The position numbers and the translations under genes are program-made. This document shows, piece by piece, positions 11,928 to 22,859 of a DNA stretch of 64,000 nucleotides. Each line of letters opens with the position of its first letter. The first letter of the stretch is position 1. This DNA is from Epiperipatus broadwayi. Its lineage: Eukaryota; Onychophora; Udeonychophora; Euonychophora; Peripatidae. The notes below the pieces were generated by a model that was not told where the DNA came from, did no database searches, and saw nothing but the letters and a program-made list of their open reading frames with translations. The stretch is from assembly GCA_028023455.1 (NCBI GenBank), contig JAQFVV010007250.1, positions 1 to 64,000 of the forward strand, in the 5' to 3' direction.

Positions 11928-13035
11928 GCTTTGAAGAATATTTATAAAAATGCAACAGCAACAATTGGATTACATAAGGATACTAAAAAAATTAATATTG
12001 ATAAGCGTGTGCGACAGGGTGACTCCATATCTTCAAAAGTTTTTACAGCAGTTTTGCAAAAAAGTATTTTGTGGATTAAAATGGGAAGCTAAGAGAATAA
12101 AAGTAAATGGAGATTATTTAAATCATCTAAATTTTGTATATGATGTAGTTGTTTTTGCAAAGAATGCTTTAGAGCTTCATGAAGTTAAAAGGGTTATCAG
12201 ATGAAAGTAATAACTGAAATACAGGCTTATCATATGCCTGTATCAATATATGTAATATATAGGGTATATGAGCACAGATTCAACCGACCCACCACTCTCC
12301 ACTCTATTTCATAACACTGATACACCCTGAAAACATATATGTTGAAAAGATAAATAATCACCAATATACGTATGAAAGTAAGAAAGTAGGATTAAACGTA
12401 AATATAATGTTCAATGGATTTTCTCAAAAGATGAAAATAAAGATTGATTATGATGAGCTAGAAGTTAGCAAATACAAATATTTTGGCCAGATTAATTACT
12501 ACAGATAGAAACATAATTAATATAATTAATCATAGAATTAAACTTGGTTTGAGTGCTTTTGGTAGAAATAACTTAATATTAAAAGGAAATAAGCCTATGG
12601 GCTTGGAAAGGAAGGTTTTTAATAAATGTGTGTTAAACAGTTATTACTTATGAATCTGAGTCTTGGAAATTTAACAGAAAAACAATACAAAGATTTTAGA
12701 CCATTGAACAAAATATGGAGAGATGTATATTAGGAGTAACAAGAAGAGATCAAAATACATGGGTAAGAGAGCAAGAAAATGTTACTGACATGGAGTTGGG
12801 CTAAACATATTGATAGATGAGATGATATTAGATGGACAGGTGAAATCTTAAACTGGATTCCAAGAAATTGTTAAAGACCTAGAAAGAGATCAGATGGGAG
12901 ATGGATGAATGAAATAAGGAAGTGCTGTAGTGATGTGAAGGGTAGAAGTTGGAGTATCAGAGAAAATGGATTGAACTTGGCAAGATCTTCATTCTGCAGT
13001 GGACTGGTAATGATTGAAACTGATGATGATGATGA
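11928..13035 (+). pseudogene. RTE-like LINE reverse-transcriptase fragment
   Basis: Degraded LINE polymerase. Around 12000-12190 the translation contains VRQGD, then KVFTAVLQ and a K-V-N-G-D-Y-L-N-H-L motif leading to the polymerase active-site region, the order found in RTE-type reverse transcriptases. The catalytic F-A-D-D box has become F-V-Y-D-V, so it is dead. The rest of the ORF to about 13020 is broken by many stops but follows the same C-terminal tail as the copy at 4237-4735, ending in (GAT)n. The endonuclease and fingers domains are missing. Confidence 0.75.
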
Positions 13036-13480
13036 ATATAGTTTACCCTTGAAAATGTTCTACAAAAAGACAGATAATTTACAACTTTTAACATAATAAA
13101 AAAAACCTCATTCAAGATTAATATTTACATTTTTATGATGTCTGAAGATAATTTACTGTCTTTTATTATTATATGACTCAAAACATTTATGCCTTCATAA
13201 AAAATTTAAATTTATAGTCATATTTACTTCCCTAAAATTAGTTTGTAATTCTTTAATTACACTACCACTTACGTTTTCATTATATAATTATTAATGCTCT
13301 CTACATAACATACGACAATATTCTTCATAAGAAATTCTAAAATTCCATTCCTTATTTTCTAGGGGAAAAACATTAATCGGTAAAGTGTAATTATTTCCAA
13401 GAAGGTTTGAAAAGTGAAATAAATTTAATATTGCCAAAATCACACTTTTCTTTATTTTTGCCATAATATCCTATAAATAC
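13036..13480. other. AT-rich DNA, no gene seen
   Basis: No supported feature. Confidence 0.5.
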
Positions 13481-13756
13481 AATTTATCCAAACCGCTTCA
13501 AACACTTTTTAGAAAAACTCTTTATTTGTACATATACATACACCTATGTTTCGACTGACCTGCAGTCTTTTTCAGAGCAAGTTTATTTTGATCTTCTGAC
13601 AAAAAAAATCGCTTTTTTCAAAAAAACCGATTTTTTTTTTAGATCAAAATAAATTTGCTCTGAAGAAGACTGCAGGTCAGTCGAAATGTAGGTGTATGTA
13701 TATGTACAAATAAAGAGTTTTTCTAAAAAGTGTTTGAAGCAGTTTGGATAAATTGT
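13481..13756. repeat. Foldback element P1 with paired CTGAAGA hairpins
   Basis: Inverted repeat with arms of about 120 bp around a T/A-rich centre. Each arm has, near the centre, CTGAARA followed by a GACTG/CAGTC hairpin and GAAA (left arm 13549-13575 minus, right arm 13660-13687 plus). Outer arms share GTGTTTGAAGC and GGATAAATTG. The arms differ at several positions, so this is an old inverted pair. Confidence 0.9.
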
Positions 13757-13976
13757 AAATTTAATATTGTTTCTTAAAAATATTTGACAATAGGCTAAAT
13801 TTGAATTGTTAAATGAAACTTATTTTGGTTTTAATTTATTCAATGTTGAGAACAATTCTAAACTATTCTATATCAGAATAATCTCTCATGATGAGATATA
13901 CTGGATTTTATCTATGCTTTTTCATTTTTATTAGCAACATTTTAAGTAATTTTATTGTTTAAATATAATTTGTACA

Positions 13977-14090
13977 CTGAGGAAGATTACAGGAGAGTCG
14001 AAATGTCAGGTTGTGTATGTGTGTATTTATAATCAAACATTCTTGCTGCAAAGTGTTTGAAATAAAGTCTACAAATTGCATTTATATAAA
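13977..14090 (+). repeat. Solo family P element
   Basis: CTGAGGAAG, a degenerate hairpin, GTCGAAATGT and a downstream GTGTTTGAAATAAAG to TTTATATAAAAT stretch match the right arm of the P foldbacks. Confidence 0.7.
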
Positions 14091-14329
14091 ATATTACAGA
14101 AAAGTTAAGAAAGTGGTTGCCTTAGTGGTATTTGTAATTCTACTGTCAGCAAAATAATCAAATATTGCTTGTAAATATCAATGCGTTATTTGTTAAGTAA
14201 AAGAGAGCATGTATTAACTCTTACTTCTGATCACTTCTAAATGTTTTCTGTAAAATATTATCAAGTTCTCTATTTAATTTTAATAAATGTTTAATATAAA
14301 GTTTAATATTTACACTACAATTCTAATAT

Positions 14330-14618
14330 AACGAGCATGCCAATAGCTCTAGTCAAGCTTTTTCGATAAATGCTACAAGAGAAAGTATTTAAACTCTTTG
14401 TCTAGAATTATCCCTATCCCCAAACCAGTTTTGAGCTAATATCTCTCATCACTGATATGCTAGAATATTCAGACACTAGATTTAAAATACCAACTCAAAC
14501 CTAGCATTTATCTAATACTTAACTATTAAATAAAAAATCTGAAATTTTCAGATATCTATATGTCTTCAAATCCAGCTACCTAACTTAAATAGCTATATGG
14601 GTCTGAATAATTTTCAGG
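14330..14618 (-). repeat. Family E, first unit
   Basis: Family E sequence in minus sense with a degraded ribozyme core (C3 of the core changed, GAAA changed). The GAGCATG landmark at 14333 recurs at 14855. After subtracting the 104-bp duplication the tandem period is about 418 bp. Confidence 0.7.
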
Positions 14619-14826
14619 TACACCATATATTAATAGCCTTAGTAATATAAGATCACCAAAGCCTCAAAAGCAAATCTATAATAGTAAGAAAATCAAGTCA
14701 TATATCATGTGACTTAATTTAATACACCATATATTAATAGCCTTAGTAATATAAGATCACCAAAGCCTCAAAAGCAAATCTATAATAGTAAGAAAATCAA
14801 GTCATATATCATGTGACTTAATTTAA
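14619..14826. repeat. 104-bp perfect tandem duplication
   Basis: Bases 14619-14722 and 14723-14826 are identical by eye. It lies inside family E and is much younger than its surroundings. Assembly duplication is an alternative. Confidence 0.95.
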
Positions 14827-15146
14827 TAAGCTTGTATTACAAATCTAATATAATGAGCATGTTATAGCTCTAAACAAGCTTTTCTGATAAATGCTGCAAT
14901 ATCTATCTAGAATTATCCCTAATCCCAAACTAGTTTCAAGCTAGTGGCTTGAGTTGGTCTTTTAGATCTAGTGTCTGAATATCCTAGTGCCTCACTGATG
15001 AGACCCATTAGCTTGAAACTGGTTTGAGGTTAAGGATAATTCTAAATAAAGATTTTTAAATGCTTTCTCTAGCGACATTTGTCAGACAAACTTATTTAGA
15101 GCTATTAGCATGCTCATTATATTATATTTGTAATACAAGCTTATTA
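14822..15146. repeat. Family E inverted dimer
   Basis: Palindrome bounded by TAATAAGCTTGTATTAC and its complement, arms about 150 bp, each carrying half of the ribozyme region. The left arm has CTAGTGGCTTG with an AAGC-CACUA-GCUU stem II in minus sense; the right arm has the complete core. Confidence 0.85.
14980..15038 (+). ncRNA. Predicted hammerhead ribozyme (family E)
   Basis: UAUCCU, loop AGUG, CCUCA, CUGAUGA (14995-15001), a 13-nt stem II region, GAAA (15015-15018), ACUGGU, U at the cleavage position (15024), UGAGG, loop UUA, AGGAUA. Both parts of stem I pair perfectly (CCUCA/UGAGG and UAUCCU/AGGAUA). Stem II is damaged in this copy, but the opposite arm has AAGC/GCUU, which would close it fully. 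Confidence 0.6.
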
Positions 15147-15149
15147 AAT

Positions 15150-15483
15150 GAAGTCACATGATGTATGACTTGATTTACTCTTTCACATATTTTTAAGTAC
15201 CATAAGCTTTAAACAAAATAAAATAGATGTATGTAAATGTTTGGAACAAAATTGCATGTAATATTCTGATAAATTTACATAAATAAATACAGTTAAAATT
15301 TATATATATATATAAGTGAAAATCTGTTTGAGAAAGAAAGAAAAAATAAAACAAAGTTTTTAGTAATTGTTTAAAGAATTAAATAGTCATATGTTTATCA
15401 ATGTATCTATCATATTCTATACTTAAAACTTAAAAAACTCTCCATACAGTCGTGCCTATACTTCAAATTGTTTCTTATTAATG

Positions 15484-15488
<5 letters not shown>
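15150..15488. other. AT-rich spacer, no gene seen
   Basis: Short (TA)n at 15300-15313 and a family R scrap (CTCCATACAGT) near 15440. Nothing else recognised. Confidence 0.5.

Positions 15489-15540
<52 letters not shown>
15489..15540. repeat. (TA)n microsatellite
   Basis: Uninterrupted TA run of about 50 bp. Confidence 0.95.
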
Positions 15541-15544
<4 letters not shown>

Positions 15545-15914
15545 GGATAAAGTAACCTTTAATTAGCTTATTGCCAGCCAAAGGCCACTCTAACAGCTCT
15601 TCATAAAGAATCAATGAAAGAAAAAGTATCATTCATTAAGTTTGCTAAAAGCAAGTCTTATGACCATGAAGACTTGGGCGTTTTTGCAATTGATGGCAAC
15701 ATTGAATGTGTAATTGAGTTATCTATGGATTTTCTGCCTAGAAAATAAAATATCCTAAACCTGTAAATATCACATGATCATCCTTTTTTATGATTACACA
15801 AGCTGTTTACACAGAGGCAAAACTCTCCATATAGCAGCACCACTCAGTGCAATCCAGAGTAATCAGTGGATGCAAGAAGGTTTGTATATAAAATCACTAT
15901 CTAGTGCCTACTTA

Positions 15915-15972
15915 TTCAATATCCACAGACTAGTTTCTAACTTGTGGCTTTCATCAGTGAGGAGTCTTGGAT
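15915..15972 (-). ncRNA. Predicted hammerhead ribozyme (family R)
   Basis: Minus-strand CUGAUGA, stem II AGC-CACAA-GUU (one G-U pair), GAAA, ACUAGU, cleavage-site C. Stem I UCCUCA/UGUGGA has one U-U mismatch. Core bases are intact. Confidence 0.55.
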
Positions 15973-16884
15973 CTGAAAGCACTGCACCTAGATCTTATCA
16001 TCTAATGCAACCCTGCATCAGCCACCTTTTACCTTATTAGCTAATTATAAAGCTTTGAGTTCAAAACAAAAACACAATAATGTTTTCAATTCAAGCTCAT
16101 TAGATTGTGTAGATGTATAGATCTAAACTTAGTTCAGCATTCATACTCTTTGGTGTCTTCGGTTCTTTAATAACCACAGTCACCATAATCCTATTGGGCA
16201 GGATTGTTATTAAACTACTAAACATCACATGATCACCATTCTTTATACTTACACAAACTGTTTTACACAGAGGCCAAAGCTCTCCATACAGTAGCACCAC
16301 CAATGCAAGCCAGAGTAATCAATGGATGCAAGAAGGTTTGTGCATAAAATCCCTATCTAGTGCCTACTCACTCAATATCTACAGACTAGTTTTCAGCTTG
16401 TGGTTTCATTGGTGAGGAGCCTTGGATCTGAAAGCACTTTTCCTAGATCTTAGGATCTAATGCAACCACCCAGCAGTCACCTTTCACCTTATTAGCTAAC
16501 TATAAAGCTTTGAGTCCAAAATGAAAATGCAATAATGTTTTAAATTCAAGCTCATTAGCTTGTATAGTTATATAGAACTGAACTCAGTTCAGCATCCATA
16601 ATTTTGGTGCCTTTGGTTTTTTAATAACCAGAATCACCATAATCCTATTGGGCAGGATTGATATTAGACCACTAAACATCACATGATTGTCATTCTTTAT
16701 ACTCACACAAGCTGTTTACACAGAGGTAAAACTCCCTATACAGAAACACCACTCAGTGCAAGCCAGAGTATGAATATACAAGTTCTAATAAGCTTGAATT
16801 GAAGACATTATTGTGTTTTCATTTTGGACTCAAAGCTTTATAGTTAACTAAAAAAGTAAAAGGTAGCTGCTGGACAGTTCTCAA

Positions 16885-16942
16885 ATCCAAGGCTCCTCAC
16901 TGATGAAACCACAAGCTAGAAACTAGTCTGGGGATATTGGAT
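16885..16942 (+). ncRNA. Degraded hammerhead (family R)
   Basis: CTGATGA and GAAAC are intact and stem I (UCCUCA/UGGGGA plus AUCCAA/UUGGAU) is perfect, but one base is deleted from stem II, which no longer pairs well. Confidence 0.5.
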
Positions 16943-17259
16943 GAATAGACATTGGGGGATTTTAAGTGCAAACCTTCTTGCTGTCACTGATTTCTCTGGC
17001 TTGCACTGAGTGACGCTACTGTATGGAAAGTTTTGCCTCTATGTATCCTAAAACTGATTGGAATCTAGAAATTTTCTTGTTTTATCAATCGTACAGATTG
17101 AAGGCGCAATAGGTGGATGTGACTTCATTTCGCCACATAGTTTTTTAAATAGTAAATACGCGTAACCACCAGATTTTCTGTTCCCCACATTGATTAATAT
17201 TTGACGTTGCTTGCGCAAAGCTGAATTTTTTTTTGAGATAGAAATCTCAAAAGATTTTA

Positions 17260-17334
17260 GTCAATCATTGGTGGTCGAGAGGTCAGCGACGGCGGGTTCG
17301 CTTCCCGGCTGATGCTATGACACATGTGGAAAAA
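17260..17334 (+). mobile_element. tRNA-derived SINE, family A, with 18-bp target duplication
   Basis: Internally deleted family A SINE: CATTGGTGGTCGAGAGGTCAG, then directly the GGCGGGTTCGCTTCCCGG B-box region, ATGCTATGACACATG and an A tail. It is flanked by a perfect 18-bp repeat AAATCTCAAAAGATTTTA (17242-17259 and 17335-17352), a hallmark of LINE-driven insertion. Confidence 0.9.
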
Positions 17335-17359
17335 AAATCTCAAAAGATTTTAATAATTT

Positions 17360-18120
17360 TAGCCATTTATTTTTGTCTCTTAATTCCTATTAATACACAT
17401 CGCTCACAAAAAAAATAATTTGTTAAGAATAAAAATAGAATTGCTTTTTTTAGCAGCTTAACGTAAATTTATTTTTTCTATCTGAATATATAAACAGAAT
17501 AATTAAATCGGCCTGTTTACAACCTTTTTTTGATAGACAAAGAAACACACCGTTTATTTCACATAAACATCACATGACCAGCACTACCACATGAAGAATT
17601 TGCTACATTTACACAGTGTCACAGTATCAGTATTGTAACATTTTTTATCATGCAATTGCATGTTTTTATCAATCATGTGAATATCATGGTCTACTATCTC
17701 TATGGTACTCTCCAGTTTTTCTCTCTTATATACAATATAGTCATGTGACTATAAAATTATTTTCACATGATTTGGGAGGGGGGGTATGTAAAATTACTAA
17801 ATATATTGTGTAGATATCTAAAATATATTTACATAAATTAAATAATTTTATACTTATCAATATTATCGGTACTATATATGATTTTTATTTTATAATATAT
17901 ATATATGCGTGTGTGTAAGGCTAGTTTGCTTAATCTTTACATGTCTTGTTTTATAACTTGAAGAAACAAATAAGTGAGTTTACACCGAGTCGTATCAGCT
18001 ATTTTAGATATCCCCATACCTAAAAAAGATAAAAACATCCCATACTATTAATGAAATGTATATGTTAGATAATTTACATAAAAGATGCTAATTAGTAAAA
18101 ATGTATAAGAACAAACAGTT
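17360..18120. other. AT-rich DNA, no gene seen
   Basis: A 65-codon frame at 17616-17813 shows no recognisable motif. Short (TA)n near 17890. Confidence 0.5.
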
Positions 18121-18129
18121 TATTGATTA

Positions 18130-18910
18130 CTAAGTTTAATTATTGGGGGATTTAAACCCAGACTTTCGAGCTCCCTTCAGCTGTCCACTCATTCTCATAC
18201 AACCGATGCGCATGACCACACACATGTGAAAAAGATAAATGATCTCTAATTTATGTATTTCATGCTGAACCAACAGCACTCATCAATTTCTTCAGATCAT
18301 CATCTTCTATGCATGCACGTGTATAAATATAATCAATGCTCAGTTTATATTAAGATAGCAAATCCTCAAACTTTAATGGACAGAATTCAATCTACTCTAC
18401 CTTCTAACTCTTCGGCCATCCATGTCATTGAAAATTTGATGATAGTACCTCAAAGCCTTTGTTGATGCTAATATTATTATCATAACCATGTTGACTTTAA
18501 ATCACTCTGATCTCTCATGTATAAAACCTTAATATGCCCCTTCAAATTACAAAAAGAGGGATAGGCAGGATACATACAGAATATGTAATATTTAAATACA
18601 AATATATTATCTATAGTTAACTTAATGTAATTAAAAGGGATTTGAATTCAGACTTTCAGCTATAGCTCTCCACTCCATCTTATACAACCAATACATACGA
18701 CCACATACATGTGAAAAAGATAAATGATCTCCAATATATATATTTCATGCTGAACCAGCACTAATCAGTTGGTCCAGATCATTATCTCTCACACATATAT
18801 ACTATCAGTATTCAGTTTATATTAAGATAGCAAATCTCCAAACTTTAATGGACAGGCTTCAATCTACTCCACCCTCCAACTCTTCAACATTTACACTATT
18901 GAAAATCTAT
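18130..18910 (-). repeat. Family C tandem dimer
   Basis: Two minus-sense copies of family C in direct tandem (landmark TTTRAAYYCAGACTTTC at 18151 and 18641, period 490 bp). Each has, in its own sense, a hammerhead-like core followed by CACATGTGTGG, an A-box-like segment and a GGTTTAAAT-type B box. Core bases are mutated in both copies (C3 to U in one, G8 to U in the other), so neither should cleave. Confidence 0.8.
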
Positions 18911-18914
18911 TCAA

Positions 18915-20110
18915 ATGATTACTAAGTTATAGTTTAAATAATAATAAAAAATAATAATGATGATGATGATCATGATCATGTGATGATGATGATGATAATT
19001 TAAAAAGTTACAACAGCAAAAATAAAATAAGAAAGAAATTAATACTACAGTGATACTTCAAAAATTCAGATGAATGAAGATTGCTAAAATAATCTATAAA
19101 TAAATAATAAACATTGATAATTTGTATACTTCAAAATTAGTTTTTTTTTTAAAAAAAAAAAAAATACACCTCTATATATTAAAATAAAATTGAATTAGAA
19201 TTCCCTGAGCTGCTAAAGAGAAATAAGATTTGATGAGAATGATCTGCTAAAGCTTAAGGTTACCACAGAGCTAAAGCTGATGTAATTAGGATTCTGACGG
19301 TAACTATAAGTTCAGACAAGTTAAGTGAAGTTTCTCTGAACAGTTGCTTGTCTTAAGAATTAATGTTCTCTAGAGTTTGACCAAAATGACACTGTTTAAT
19401 TAAACAATCAACTTTTTTTGGTTAAAATGTGAATTGAATAGCTGATATATTAATATTAATTTTTCTCCGATTGTTAAAAAAAAAATCAAGTTTTTGTTTT
19501 AAATACTGCTGCAAGGTGTGTGTGTGTGTGTGTGTGTGTGCGTTTTAAAAAAAATAATGGCAATAGAGAAAAAAAATCTCTATGGAAAAATATTATTTCT
19601 AACTATTTCTTTACACAGATATATTTTCAAACATTTTCCAGCTCAAATGGATAATAATACAGGGTGTAGACGTAGTAACAGATTTGGTTAGGTAATTAAG
19701 TTTTGGGTAGTTCCTATATAATGCTCCACGCAAAAATTTCATATTGATTTAGCAATTAAGATTGTGTGCTCAACTTACAAATAATAGACGGATTACAAAT
19801 CAGTAAATTTAGATAGTAATATTTGATGATAAATATTGTTTCGAACTTGAATTATCTCTCAAATATATTTTGCACATTGTTAATAAAAATGTCTTTTTAA
19901 ATGTTAGTTTAACTGTATCTAATTCCAATTAACTGACCATTTTTTCTGTTGGCAAGAGAATATTATTTGAGGGCTATCTTTTGTGTAGCAAAATATTTTA
20001 AAAGACAAAAACTATCCTTTAAGATGCATAAAAACAATACTGTAATCTCGATGTTGATAAATATCAGTGTTTTAAAGTTCTGGTAAGTTATTATATACAT
20101 ATCACATAAG
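18915..20110. other. AT-rich DNA with microsatellites
   Basis: (GAT)n at 18957-18997, a (GT)n run at 19518-19540 and homopolymer runs. No gene recognised. Confidence 0.5.
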
Positions 20111-20115
20111 ATTGT

Positions 20116-20433
20116 CACAGGTTATTACTATTTAGATCATTGTGACTGTAATTACAACTTGGCTAAATACTAATACATAATAATAACAACAACAACAATA
20201 ACAATAAGAAGGAGAAGAAGAAGAAGAAGAAAAAGAATAAGAAACAACTCTTGGTATGGCCTATAAATATCAAAGCACAGGTTATTACTATTTAGATCAT
20301 TGTGACTGTAATTATAACTTGGCTAAATACTAATATATAATAATAACAACAGCAACAATAACAATAAGAAGAAGAAGGAGAAGAAGAAAAAGAAGAAACA
20401 ACTCTTTGCATGGCCTATAAATATCAAAGCACA
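20116..20433. repeat. About 160-bp direct tandem duplication
   Basis: 20116-20276 and 20278-20433 are near-identical copies beginning CACAGGTTATTACTATTTAG, each with an internal CAA/GAA-rich tract, differing in microsatellite length and a few bases. Confidence 0.9.
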
Positions 20434-20525
20434 TGAGCATCAAAAAGTTTTAATTGCCATGGATTCTGTACACAGCACCCAAAGTGCACAAAACTATTAA
20501 TATTTAGCAATATAATTACTGTTTG

Positions 20526-20526
<1 letters not shown>

Positions 20527-20564
<38 letters not shown>

Positions 20565-20565
20565 A
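20527..20565. repeat. (CA)n(TA)n microsatellite
   Basis: CA run followed by TA run. Confidence 0.95.
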
Positions 20566-20712
20566 TCATTCAAAACAATACAATAATTAATACAGTAAAA
20601 ATATTTTTAAAAAATATATGTACCATAATTTAATAGAAGTACTTTCAACTATCTATGTAGTCATTATCAACTAGATAATACAGACATTGATCAATAATTT
20701 ATATATATATAA
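20566..20712 (-). mobile_element. Solo end of the Penelope-like foldback
   Basis: About 110 bp match the left outer arm of the inverted repeat at 55171-55907, and the sequence after it (ATACAGACATTGATCAATA) matches the right flank of that element. It looks like a deletion derivative lacking the centre. Confidence 0.7.
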
Positions 20713-20714
20713 TT

Positions 20715-21435
20715 ACATAATGATACTCTGTCACTAAAACTGTTTAAATATAAAATTTAGTAATATATGTGTTATAACTATACATATGATGATGGAAATC
20801 AGCTTTATTGCTAAACCACTGTTTATTGAGCATAGAAAATGAACAATCCATTCTGCATTGGAAGGGAATAATAATAATTAATAAACATAGTAATGTAGAA
20901 TTATCACCAATAATCATTAATAATCATCAGTCAGTCTTTGTTATTGGATTTAAAATTGACGTAACTTGGGGAATAAGAATATAAAAGCAATTTATATTTC
21001 TACTGTATACCCATACCTAAATGATAAAACATATGCAGTAATAAACAAATATGCTATGATAATGACATCAATGCTGATCATCATCAATACTCTAGGCCAT
21101 CAAGTACCTTGACAGTACTAGGTGTAAATATACTACTTATTAAAGTATATGGACTTTAAAGATAACTTATTATGCCATCCAAATAATTCTGTAGAGAATT
21201 ATCTAAACGACTGCACTCGTATATACTCACACACATATATTTTTAAAATCATTATACCTAAACTAGCTTTGGGATCACAAGGACTCCAAAGACCATAAAC
21301 AAAATAAATATAAATTCTTAATTCATTCTATTATTAAATAATTTTACTGGGATAATTTACAAATCTCTTAAGCACAATTTTCAGTCTCATGCAATGTTAA
21401 TTCACAGAACAGATAGTTTGAAGAATAAAAGATAT
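20715..21435. other. AT-rich DNA, no gene seen
   Basis: No supported feature. Confidence 0.5.
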
Positions 21436-21437
21436 CT

Positions 21438-21550
21438 CTGTCAAGCGTTGTTAGCCAAGACGTCAGCACAGCCGCCTTGCAAGCAAGCAGTTATTGCAGA
21501 CAGTTGTTGTGGGTTCACCTCCCAGCCGATTCTGTGACATATGAAAAAAA
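21438..21550 (+). mobile_element. tRNA-derived SINE, family A
   Basis: TGTCAAGCGTTG, a diverged D arm, a local AAGCAAGCAG expansion, GGGTTCACCTCCC B box, CCGATTCTGTGACAT and A tail. Older than the copies at 8738 and 17260. Confidence 0.75.
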
Positions 21551-21559
21551 ATACTTCTG

Positions 21560-22160
21560 GAATCATATTCTTTATTTAAAAATATTAATTAGCAAATAAA
21601 AGATTTTTTTTTAAAAAAAAAAGATAATATAACAAATCCCAAAGGTAACACATAATCAAATTTATCCAAACATTACACAAATAATTTTATATAGCACATG
21701 TAAATATTATTCCCTTCTTATTATTTTAAATTAGTTAACATTTAATATACACGAGCTATTCTCTAACAATAATCAAACTCTAAAAAAGATTTCACAATAA
21801 AGAAAAAATAAATTTAATTTGAACCTTCCTCCCCTGTTCTTTTGAAAATGAGGATGTCCCAATACTATTATATCCTAGGTTTAAAAAAATCAACAAAAAT
21901 GCCCAAAAAATATTCCATACATTCCAACTATTCATTTTTTTAAAAGTAACATTTATAAATGTAGATGTGCACCCTACAATACTTTATCAGATTATAGGTT
22001 TTTTTCTTCCTTTTAACTTTTCTTTTGTAGTTGTCTAATTAAATGTCCCTTTTTATAAATGTTGCAAACAATAGTTTAGTCACTGTTTTAACCCTGGATA
22101 TTTTGTTATAGTTTTCTCAAATAGTTATTTTACCCATTTACCTATTTCTTTTTTTCTGTT
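21560..22160. other. AT-rich DNA, no gene seen
   Basis: No supported feature. Confidence 0.5.
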
Positions 22161-22161
22161 T

Positions 22162-22640
22162 GTAAATAAGTCAATTATTTTATATAGGGCGATGTTTATA
22201 AACTGTAATATTTAAACAGCATTAAACTGTTGCACATGTGCTTTGGATTTTAACTATAAAATGAATGAATACTAACACTTCAAACACATGATAAAGTTTT
22301 TGTGCAACAGTTTAATGCTCTTTAAATATTGCAGTTTATAAACATCGCGCTATATAAAATAATTGACTTATTTACATACATTTAATTTCAAATAAGAATG
22401 ACGTATCGTAAATTCTAGTAAATTTCATTAGCGTCATTCATTCAAGCATGTAAAAGTAATTTAAAGTGATTATTTAATATCTTCATGCCTTCACTTTCAA
22501 ACACTTAAGATTCGCCCATACAAAAATGTTTGGGTTCGAAAAGATAGATGGCCATTCTGTCTTTTCCAAAGGCTTTATCATGTGTTTGAAGTGTTAGTAT
22601 TCATTCATTTTATAGTTAAAATTCAAAGTGCATGTGCAAC
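22162..22640. repeat. Nested foldback W
   Basis: Two overlapping inverted repeats. The first pairs 22162-22240 with 22300-22375 (GTAAATAAGTCAATTATTTTA and GCGATGTTTATAAACTG motifs). The second pairs about 22240-22309 with about 22566-22640 (TGAATGAATACTAACACTTC motif). The shared middle means the pattern probably arose by insertion or rearrangement of one palindrome arm. Confidence 0.85.
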
Positions 22641-22859
22641 AGTTTTTTCTGTTTGTAATTCTAAATTTCCAGTTTAATAATTATTTTCATTGCAATTTTT
22701 TCAGTTTAGCTTTTCTTCTTGTTGTTTTCTATCTCCAGGTTTTCAGTTTAACAATAATTTTCATTTCACATTAACATAAGCTGAGATGCCACAATTTTGC
22801 ATGGATCAATATATAAGACTATTTGAAAGTTTCTGTCAGAGGCTTTCTTTTACATTTCA

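Larger units (their letters stand above)
15771..17045. repeat. Family R tandem plus inverted array
   Basis: Two complete minus-sense units in direct tandem, with landmarks at 15960 and 16415 (period 455 bp), are followed by the start of a third near 16670 and then a plus-sense partial unit from about 16775 to 17045. The junction between the third minus unit and the plus unit makes a head-to-head palindrome. Ribozyme cores lie at 15915-15972, about 16372-16430 (broken) and 16885-16942. Confidence 0.85.

Noticed and set aside
13660-13687. Full hammerhead ribozyme in family P
   Set aside because: CTGAAGA and GAAA are present, but the flanks do not form stem I and there is an extra base before stem II; kept only as a structural motif.
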